A stretch of 7,471 nt of DNA from Desulfobulbaceae bacterium UBA2276 (GTDB taxonomy: Bacteria > Desulfobacterota > Desulfobulbia > Desulfobulbales > Desulfocapsaceae). A program made the position numbers and the translations under genes. The stretch lies in NCBI GenBank assembly GCA_002347085.1, contig DDWW01000059.1, positions 49,593 to 57,063 of the forward strand, given 5' to 3'. Positions 1 through 5,388 of the stretch are shown one piece after another. Each line of letters begins with the position of its first letter. Positions within the stretch are counted from its first letter, which is position 1. The notes below the pieces were generated by a model, which was not told where the DNA came from, made no database searches, and saw nothing but the letters and a program-made list of their open reading frames with translations.

Positions 1-40
1 GTCTGACCATTATGTGTGTGCGGTGCGCGGCGGTCAGTGA
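1..40 (+). CDS. 3' end of an upstream DUF1566 (Lcl C-terminal-like) protein gene, partial
   Basis: Only the last twelve codons and a TGA stop (38-40) are present; the gene begins before the window. The codons read SDHYVCAVRGGQ, which is the usual closing motif of DUF1566 domains (YVR/C-x-VRGGQ). The reading frame is supported by comparison with the next gene: bases 8-37 match bases 651-680 at 24 of 30 positions, and there the translation is YYVRAVRGRQ. DUF1566 domains are common in secreted or surface proteins of deltaproteobacteria and are of poorly known function. This looks like a tandem paralogue of the first domain of the next gene. Here, unlike there, the protein stops directly after the motif. 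Confidence 0.75.
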   Translation, partial: SDHYVCAVRGGQ

Positions 41-42
41 AC

Positions 43-72
43 TTGACAGGTTCTCATTTTTCAAGGTACCCT
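43..72 (+). promoter_or_regulatory. weak candidate promoter for the DUF1566-hydrolase gene
   Basis: A perfect TTGACA -35 box (43-48) lies three bases after the stop of the upstream gene. At 18 bases spacing the -10 would be TACCCT (67-72), which matches TATAAT at only three of six positions. A start here would give a leader of about 180 bases before the ATG at 258. I saw no better -35/-10 pair between 41 and 257. The gene could instead be read through from the upstream paralogue. Confidence 0.2.
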
Positions 73-246
73 TTGTCCTTTCGGCCCGGTAAAGGGAACT
101 GCGGGCTCTTTCTCTGTTCCTGAAACAAGCGATACCGAGCCATCTCTCACCTGCGTCTCAGCATCTCTGAGTGAGTAAAAATCGATATGACCTTAATTGC
201 AGTATGAATTTTTTTGCTGAATAGCCACGATATCTTTGCAGAAAAA

Positions 247-250
247 GGAG
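247..250 (+). promoter_or_regulatory. ribosome binding site that fixes the start at 258
   Basis: GGAG, within AAAAAGGAG, ends seven bases before the ATG at 258. An in-frame TTG at 252 is only one base from GGAG, too close to be used. The ATG is therefore preferred, and it also gives a clean signal peptide. Confidence 0.75.
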
Positions 251-257
251 CTTGGGT

Positions 258-2042
258 ATGCAAAAGTTTTTCATGATTGTCATGCTTGTATGTTGGCAGC
301 CCTTGGCTGCTCAGGCGGCTTATGTTGACAATGGCGCTACGTTGACCGATACAGTCACCGGTCTGGAATGGCAAAAGGCGACCATGGGCCCTATGACCTG
401 GAAACAGAGTCTGGCTGCCGCCGAGAACTTGATCCTAGCTGGAAAATCTGACTGGCGTCTGCCCGATAAAAACGAGTTACGCTCTCTCTTAGACTACAGT
501 CGTTATCTCCCCGCCATAGATCCGGTCTTTTCCGCTACCACCAAACCTTCCTATTACTGGTCATCTACTACCTTTACTAATAGTCCTTATGGCGCGTGGC
601 TCGTCCATTTCTATTTTGGCAACGTCAACTACGAAAATAAGTCAACTGTCTATTATGTGCGTGCAGTGCGGGGCAGACAGTCTGGGACATTAGGGTATTT
701 GACAACTCAGGTGCGTCCGGATCCGGTGATTCCTGATGCCATTACCAGGCGCGGCCGAAAGGCTGTTGTCCTCACTCATGGTTGGCGCTCCAATGTTCAG
801 GATTGGGCTGTGGGTATGGCCGCCCAGATATGTATGGAGGTAGGGGGGACGGTTCTGGAAACTGATCCGCTATTCCGGTATGCCAATAAACTTAGCAAAT
901 ATTGCAGTACTCCAGAGTGGGACGTATTCGTCTATGATTGGAGGACGGCGGCTGATACCAAGGCGCCATGGAGCGCATGGGCGAATGCGGTCGAGTATGG
1001 GACGGCTCTTGGCATAACACTGGCAAAAAAAGATTATGCTCATGTGCATTTATTAGGGCACAGTGCCGGTTCCATGCTGATCGATTCAGCCAAAAACTGG
1101 TTGCAAAGGTTGCCCGGTAAGCCATTTCTCCATTTGACGTTCTTTGATGCTTATGATCCTTTCGCGCAAATAAAAAATGGCGTGCAGCTATCTGCCTATG
1201 GGCAAGGTGCCGATTGGGTGGATAATTATGTCGATAAACGACCAGTGGCTGCATTGTTCGGCGCAACAGATATCGGTGGGACACAAATCCTGATGCCATA
1301 TGCCTATAACGTGGATGTTACTCGATGGGATGTCAGGCCAGTACCTGATGACCCTTATAATTCCGCGCTGTCCCACCACGCATGGCCGCATCTCTTTTAT
1401 GCCCAGGAAACGTTTAAGCCCATGGCCTTTGATCTTGGTTTTGCATTGTCACGGGAGGCGGGAAAGACGTTCCCCGGAACTAACAAACAGAAAAAAACAG
1501 TTTGCACCCTTCCGAAACGGATTGCCGGGACCACTACCCTGGCCTGTGAGAGCATGAAACCAGTTCCTGGTCTTGGAGCAACTCCGAATAAAATATATAC
1601 CATTGGCGATACCAGCGTAGTGTTGAAGGAGGTAATAAAGTCGGTGACCGGGGTCGTGAATTTTATTAATGACCCTAAAACCGGACTTATTCAATATTGG
1701 GACTTTCAGACCGGCTCTTCCGTTTGGGCACAGATGGAGCTCGATATCAAGGAGCCTGTCAACGCCCTGACCTTTGATTATAAATTTCTCTCAGCTGCAG
1801 GTGCCGAAGGCTATTTGACTGTCTTTGTGGACAATAATGTTGTCGGCTCTATTGATGAGCGTCATATGGAGTCTGCAGGGGCCCAGGCTGGCAAACGTAT
1901 GTACATTGGCGAGCTTGAACCTGGTATTCATGCATTAGCCATTCGTGTTGACCCCTATACATCTGTTCAGAGTTCGGTGCAGCTGGCAAATCTCAAACTT
2001 GTATACATGAAAAGGGAATCAATATTTCTCTCGGAAATGTAG
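258..2042 (+). CDS. secreted DUF1566 - alpha/beta hydrolase (lipase-like) fusion protein
   Basis: The protein has 594 residues. Residues 1-20 form a Sec signal peptide ending in an AxA site (AAQA, cut before AYVDNG). The cysteine in it lacks a proper lipobox, so a lipoprotein is unlikely. Residues 21-141 are a DUF1566 domain: TGLEWQ (35-40), DWRLPDKNEL (65-74), YYWSST (99-104) and closing YYVRAVRGRQ. Residues about 165-400 are an alpha/beta hydrolase: HG oxyanion motif (H174-G175), VYDWR (225-229) as in pancreatic-lipase-like enzymes, and GHSAG elbow with nucleophile Ser269. A likely acid is Asp297 or Asp300 (FFDAYDP), and the likely base is one of His373, His374 or His378. Residues about 465-585 are probably a beta-sandwich, perhaps for binding. 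The mature chain has four cysteines (192, 216, 416, 430), which could form disulfides in the periplasm or outside. Substrate is unknown; an ester or lipid is an inference. A DUF1566 gene lies directly upstream. Confidence 0.85.
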   Translation: MQKFFMIVMLVCWQPLAAQAAYVDNGATLTDTVTGLEWQKATMGPMTWKQSLAAAENLILAGKSDWRLPDKNELRSLLDYSRYLPAIDPVFSATTKPSYYWSSTTFTNSPYGAWLVHFYFGNVNYENKSTVYYVRAVRGRQSGTLGYLTTQVRPDPVIPDAITRRGRKAVVLTHGWRSNVQDWAVGMAAQICMEVGGTVLETDPLFRYANKLSKYCSTPEWDVFVYDWRTAADTKAPWSAWANAVEYGTALGITLAKKDYAHVHLLGHSAGSMLIDSAKNWLQRLPGKPFLHLTFFDAYDPFAQIKNGVQLSAYGQGADWVDNYVDKRPVAALFGATDIGGTQILMPYAYNVDVTRWDVRPVPDDPYNSALSHHAWPHLFYAQETFKPMAFDLGFALSREAGKTFPGTNKQKKTVCTLPKRIAGTTTLACESMKPVPGLGATPNKIYTIGDTSVVLKEVIKSVTGVVNFINDPKTGLIQYWDFQTGSSVWAQMELDIKEPVNALTFDYKFLSAAGAEGYLTVFVDNNVVGSIDERHMESAGAQAGKRMYIGELEPGIHALAIRVDPYTSVQSSVQLANLKLVYMKRESIFLSEM

Positions 2043-2121
2043 GGAGAAGTGGACCCGAAAATTTGTACAAACTGATAAATGGATAATTCTGCTATTTTTT
2101 GATGATTCCCTGGAGGGTCTT

Positions 2122-2155
2122 AAGAAGGAAAAGTGGATAGATTTTTCCTTTTTTT
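2122..2155 (+). terminator. probable intrinsic terminator of the hydrolase gene
   Basis: AAGGAAAA (2125-2132) pairs perfectly with TTTTCCTT (2143-2150) around a 10-base loop. A G-T wobble and further A-T pairs can extend the stem into the T run at 2151-2155. It lies about 80 bases after the stop at 2042. The stem has only two G-C pairs, which is weaker than a classic terminator. Confidence 0.45.
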
Positions 2156-2199
2156 GTCTGCCCTGTCCCCGCAGTTCAATTCGCCGGTATAGTTCTGCT

Positions 2200-2229
2200 T
2201 TGTCACATTAAGATACGATTTAACATAAT
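2200..2229 (+). promoter_or_regulatory. candidate sigma70-like promoter ahead of the mini-ORFs
   Basis: TTGTCA (2200-2205) and CATAAT (2224-2229) each match the consensus at five of six positions, with an 18-base spacer. Transcription would start near 2236, some 45 bases before an AGGAGG ribosome binding site. No ordinary gene follows on this strand, so the expected product is a short RNA running towards the convergent kinase gene. Confidence 0.4.
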
Positions 2230-2291
2230 GAAATAGTTGTCATTTTGTGTTGTAGGGGTTGTCTGTTTTTCATCAACTCTCAGGAGGTAAA

Positions 2292-2330
2292 ATGAGCCAC
2301 ATGCCAACCCCAAAAAATCCAGACCGATAG
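2292..2330 (+). CDS. possible 12-residue leader peptide or gene remnant
   Basis: The ORF reads MSHMPTPKNPDR and then TAG. It is preceded by a perfect AGGAGG (2282-2287) four bases before the ATG, and a sigma70-like promoter lies about 60 bases upstream. I do not recognise the peptide. Two readings are possible. It could be a true small or leader peptide. It could also be the surviving start of a gene whose remainder has been lost. A chance ORF of this length is common; the strength of the ribosome binding site is the only reason to list it. Confidence 0.25.
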   Translation: MSHMPTPKNPDR

Positions 2331-2338
2331 GAGAGAAA

Positions 2339-2383
2339 ATGACAGCAAACGACCACTCACGGACCTGTCGGCTTCATCCATAG
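2339..2383 (+). CDS. possible 14-residue second mini-ORF
   Basis: The ORF reads MTANDHSRTCRLHP and then TAG. Its ribosome binding site (AGGAGAG, 2329-2335) overlaps the stop codon of the 12-residue ORF, an arrangement typical of translational coupling. A 7-bp hairpin starts immediately after its stop. I do not recognise the peptide, and a chance or decayed ORF is at least as likely as a functional one. Confidence 0.2.
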   Translation: MTANDHSRTCRLHP

Positions 2384-2406
2384 ACTCTGCATACAAACGG
2401 CAGAGT
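2384..2406. repeat. perfect 7-bp inverted repeat (hairpin)
   Basis: ACTCTGC (2384-2390) and GCAGAGT (2400-2406) are perfect inverted copies around a 9-base loop. CATC (2375-2378) and GATG (2407-2410) can lengthen the stem with a five-base bulge on the left. No T tract follows on either strand, so it is not a standard terminator. Confidence 0.5.
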
Positions 2407-2410
2407 GATG

Positions 2411-2490
2411 GGTAATGTGACAAAGTAGAACTAAGGGGCAAGGCCATATTCTCTGGAGCGGTATCGTTGTGGCCGGCTCACATGATTACC
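2411..2490. repeat. imperfect long inverted repeat with a nested stem
   Basis: GGTA+ATGTGA (2411-2420) pairs with TCACAT (2478-2483) and TACC (2487-2490), leaving a three-base bulge (GAT). Inside it GGCCA (2442-2446) pairs with TGGCC (2470-2474). The right end overlaps the palindrome TACCGGTA (2487-2494). This could be the end of a structured RNA, a protein-binding or recombination site, or chance. I recognise no known RNA family in it. Confidence 0.35.
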
Positions 2491-2526
2491 GGTAGGAATT
2501 TGCTGATTTCTTATGATGTTATAGCG

Positions 2527-4941
2527 TTAACTATGCTCGGAAGGTTGAACTCCATATAAGGCCTTAGCCATCTCGGTGAGCAAGGTTGCAGATGAGATCG
2601 GCTTCTGCAGGTAGGCCTTCACCCCCAAGGCCTGTGCGTGCCTCTCATTATGACTTTCGCTGAAGCCGGAACAAATGATCACCGGCATGTCGGGCTTGAG
2701 TTCAAGCGCCTTGGCGGCTAACGCATCGCCAGTCATTTCCGGCATGGTCTGATCGGTCAGCAGCAGATCCCAGGCCTTTGGGTTCTCCTGCAGGGCGATC
2801 CAGGCCTCTCTGCCGTTGGCAAAGAGGTCGACCCGGTACCCGGCATAGGTGAGGAAACGGCTGATTAGATTACGGATCGAGTCCTCGTCATCCACCACCA
2901 TAATCCGTTCATTGGCGCGCGCCCTGGGAGGAACCGGCACGGGTACAGCTTCCGGGATCGCCTCGTGGATCATGGGCAGATAGACATCAAATGTAGATCC
3001 CTGTCCAGGCTCGCTGTAAACGGAGATCCGTCCCTGGTGTTCCTTGACGATACCGTGGACCACAGCCAGACCAAGACCGGTGCCCATGCCTTTTTCCCTG
3101 GTGGTGAAATATGGCTCAAAGACCCTGGCCAGGGTATCCTTGCTCATGCCGCAACCACTATCGCTCACTGAAAATTTTAGATAACGGCCAGGTGAAACTT
3201 CAGTGCCGTTGTCAATGCCGGCCTGATCGATTTCGGTCTCACGCAGGGACACGGCCATCACCCCTCCCCGTTCTTTCATGGCGTGATAGGCGTTGGTGCA
3301 GAGGTTCATGACCATCTGGTGGATTTGGGTGGGGTCGGCCAGGATCGTGGCCTGAGAGGCAATGTCCTGACGGATCTCGATGGTGGTGGGGATGGAGGCG
3401 CGCAAAAGTTTCAGGGCCTCTTTGATGATAAGGTAGGCCTGGAGGGGCAATTTTTCCTGCTGCTGCCTTCGACTGAAGGTCAGAATCTGCCTGACCAGCT
3501 CAGTGGCCCTGTCGGCGGCCTTGCGGACTTGGGTGAGGTCGTGGTGTAAGGTCGGATTATTGGTGGACTGCCTCAGAGAAAGGTCGGTAAAACCGATGAT
3601 AGCTGAGAGTATATTGTTGAAATCATGGGATATCCCTCCGGCGAGCTGGCCGATGGCTTCCATTTTCTGCGCCTGGCGGAGCTGGCTCTCAAGGGCCCTG
3701 CGTTCCGTGACATCGTTCAACACGCTCACAGACATATGTTTAAGGGGCCGGGTCACAATTTCCACCTGGTGCTGGGTGCCGTCCTTGCAGGTTATCGTGT
3801 ACTCACGAGTCGGAGTGGCCTCTCCGGTGCGCAACGCCTGCGTGACGTCTTCATGCCATTGAGCCAGAGATGATTCCCGATAGGCCGGGTCAGGAAATGC
3901 CAGCAGCGCCCAGTCCTCAATGGAAGGGGTATCTTCCAGGGTGTAGCCGTACCGGTGGGGAAATTCCCGGTTGCGATAAAGGACCTGGCCTTGAGTATCG
4001 GTGATGGCCATGGGGACAGGAGAAAATTCGATGGCCTGACGGAACCGCTCCTCTGATTCGCGCAGTCTTTCCTGAGCCTGCCGTATTGCTGTGATATTAT
4101 GGCCGATGCCGAGTACCCCGATGAGTCGGCCTTGCTCATCGAGCATGGGAGTTTTGATGGTTTCCAGAAGTTCCCGGTGGCCGTCTTCGGCAAAGACGAT
4201 CTCTTCCTCATTGATGGAGGGTTTGCCGGCAGCGATGGTCTCCTGGTCGTTTTGGCGAAAGAAGTCAGCCAGTTTTTTGTCAACAAAATCGTAGTCGGTT
4301 TTACCAAGAATGTCCGCCTCTTTGGCTCCAAAAAAATGTTCCATCCTCCGATTGCAGGCCATATATACCCCGTCAGGATTCTTCAGCCAGATCAGATCGG
4401 GTAGGGTGTGAATCAGGGTTTTCAGGAAGGCCTCGGTATGCCGAAGATTTTCGCGTTCCTCCTCCAGCTCGCGCACCTTTTTGTCTAATTTCCGGGCCAG
4501 GGCCTCGAGTTGCATCGCGGTGAGCTCCTCGGCTGTTGCTAAAGGTTGTTCCGGCACATGAAGACGGTTCTGCCGGTGTTCATTGATGATCTCCTTGATT
4601 GCCCGAAACAGATCTTCGGGTGACATGGGTTTCAGTAGGAAGTCGGACGCCCCCAGGGAGATTGCCAGCTTTTCATCCTTTGGTTCAATGAAGGTGGCGG
4701 TGTAAAAGACAAAGGGGATGGTCCGCAACCGTTCGTCGGTTTTGACTTTGCGGCACAGTTCGAAGCCGTCCATTTCGGGCATCATGATATCCGAGACGAT
4801 GAGATCGGGTGGCGACAGATTGGCCATTTTCAGGGCTTCGACGCCATTGGCTGCGCTGTCGACAGCGTATCCCTGACTGAGAAGCGTTCGTTCCAGCAGG
4901 ATCCGCGAGTTGACGTCGTCCTCGACGATTAAAATTTTCAT
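2527..4941 (-). CDS. soluble hybrid sensor histidine kinase, REC-PAS-PAS-HisKA-HATPase-REC
   Basis: The 804-residue protein has no membrane segment, so it should work in the cytoplasm. Residues 1-120 are a receiver with acidic pair D8/D9, phospho-acceptor D51 (VSDIMMPEMDG), T81 and K104. A helical, coiled-coil-like stretch follows (about 135-170). Two PAS domains follow (about 171-290 and 295-415), the second ending in the PAC-like NDVTERR. The HisKA H-box has His439 (GISHDFNN). The ATPase domain has an N-box (MNLCTNAYHAM, N546/N550), G1 (DSGCGM, 594-599), an F-box (FEPYFTTRE) and G2 (GMGTGLGLA). After a proline-rich linker (PVPVPP) comes a second receiver with D684/D685, acceptor D730, S758 in place of the usual Thr, and K780. 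All key catalytic residues are present. The ATG overlaps the stop of the receiver gene as ATGA, and GGGGAGG sits 10 bases upstream, so translation is probably coupled. What the PAS domains sense is unknown. Confidence 0.93.
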   Translation of the reverse strand: MKILIVEDDVNSRILLERTLLSQGYAVDSAANGVEALKMANLSPPDLIVSDIMMPEMDGFELCRKVKTDERLRTIPFVFYTATFIEPKDEKLAISLGASDFLLKPMSPEDLFRAIKEIINEHRQNRLHVPEQPLATAEELTAMQLEALARKLDKKVRELEEERENLRHTEAFLKTLIHTLPDLIWLKNPDGVYMACNRRMEHFFGAKEADILGKTDYDFVDKKLADFFRQNDQETIAAGKPSINEEEIVFAEDGHRELLETIKTPMLDEQGRLIGVLGIGHNITAIRQAQERLRESEERFRQAIEFSPVPMAITDTQGQVLYRNREFPHRYGYTLEDTPSIEDWALLAFPDPAYRESSLAQWHEDVTQALRTGEATPTREYTITCKDGTQHQVEIVTRPLKHMSVSVLNDVTERRALESQLRQAQKMEAIGQLAGGISHDFNNILSAIIGFTDLSLRQSTNNPTLHHDLTQVRKAADRATELVRQILTFSRRQQQEKLPLQAYLIIKEALKLLRASIPTTIEIRQDIASQATILADPTQIHQMVMNLCTNAYHAMKERGGVMAVSLRETEIDQAGIDNGTEVSPGRYLKFSVSDSGCGMSKDTLARVFEPYFTTREKGMGTGLGLAVVHGIVKEHQGRISVYSEPGQGSTFDVYLPMIHEAIPEAVPVPVPPRARANERIMVVDDEDSIRNLISRFLTYAGYRVDLFANGREAWIALQENPKAWDLLLTDQTMPEMTGDALAAKALELKPDMPVIICSGFSESHNERHAQALGVKAYLQKPISSATLLTEMAKALYGVQPSEHS

Positions 4942-5315
4942 ATTTTTACCGCCTCCCCTGTCACTTGTTGAATCTGGGAAATGACCCGCATCGGATCGAT
5001 GGGCTTTTCGATATAGCCGTTACAGCCGGCCTCCAGAAGTTTTTCGCGGTCACCCGACATGGCATAGGAGGTCATGGCGATTATCGGTATCGAGGCGGCG
5101 ACCTCGAAACCACGGATTCTGCGTAAGACCTCGCGGCCATCGATATCCGGGAGCTGGATGTCGAGGATAATGAAGTCCGGCGTAGTATGGACGGCCATTG
5201 TTATCCCTTCTACACCGGTAATCGCCCGAATGGTTTGGTATCCCGCCTTTTCAAGAAGTCGCGTGATCAACACCATATTGTCTGGATTGTCTTCGATAAT
5301 GAGCGCTGTTTTCAT
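4938..5315 (-). CDS. stand-alone receiver protein (DivK/CheY-like single-domain response regulator)
   Basis: The protein has 125 residues and is a single REC domain with no output domain. It has the acidic pocket E8/D9, phospho-acceptor D52 (ILDIQLPDIDG), switch residue T82 (MTSYAM), and K104-P105 preceded by YIE. The pattern MTSYAMSGDREK..AGCNGYIEKP is characteristic of DivK-type and hybrid-kinase-type receivers. The start at 5315 is chosen because the REC fold begins here (MKTALIIEDN) and GAGGA lies six bases upstream. A longer in-frame extension to 5480 would overlap the upstream kinase gene and adds no recognisable domain. It lies 73 bases after the membrane kinase and overlaps the hybrid kinase by four bases. 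It probably carries phosphate between the two kinases or binds an unlinked partner; this is inferred from position. Confidence 0.92.
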   Translation of the reverse strand: MKTALIIEDNPDNMVLITRLLEKAGYQTIRAITGVEGITMAVHTTPDFIILDIQLPDIDGREVLRRIRGFEVAASIPIIAMTSYAMSGDREKLLEAGCNGYIEKPIDPMRVISQIQQVTGEAVKI

Positions 5316-5321
5316 CGTCTG

Positions 5322-5326
5322 TCCTC
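5322..5326 (-). promoter_or_regulatory. ribosome binding site that fixes the receiver gene start
   Basis: On the minus strand GAGGA is followed by six bases and then the ATG at 5315. It supports the 125-residue form of the receiver rather than a 180-residue form starting inside the upstream kinase gene. Confidence 0.65.
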
Positions 5327-5388
5327 TGTGTGTAACTGCTATGCAATCTCCGGGAGTGAAAAAGACACGTCCGCACAAGAAGTGTTTT

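Larger units (their letters stand above)
2043..2526. other. 484-base convergent intergenic region with promoter, mini-ORFs and inverted repeats
   Basis: No normal-sized gene is seen on either strand between the hydrolase stop and the kinase stop. From left to right the region holds a 10-base palindrome TTTGTACAAA (2062-2071), an A/T-rich terminator hairpin (2122-2155), a sigma70-like promoter (2200-2229), two very short ORFs with good ribosome binding sites (2292-2383), a 7-bp hairpin (2384-2406) and a longer imperfect inverted repeat (2411-2490). I saw no convincing intrinsic terminator for the minus-strand kinase operon here: the hairpins near 2384-2494 lack a T tract in that direction. Confidence 0.7.

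Noticed and set aside
68..95. Terminator of the upstream DUF1566 gene
   Set aside because: CCCTTT and AAAGGG can pair across 16 bases, but no T run follows, so I do not call it.
146..175. Hairpin CTCAG-CATCT-CTGAG in the hydrolase leader
   Set aside because: It is a 5-bp perfect stem (157-171) with a possible outer CTCA/TGAG extension, too short to claim as a regulatory element, and no T tract of note follows.
1..690. Diversity-generating retroelement with DUF1566 as the variable protein
   Set aside because: Repeated C-terminal motifs of secreted proteins invite this idea, but there is no reverse transcriptase in the window, and the differences between the two short copies are not limited to A positions.
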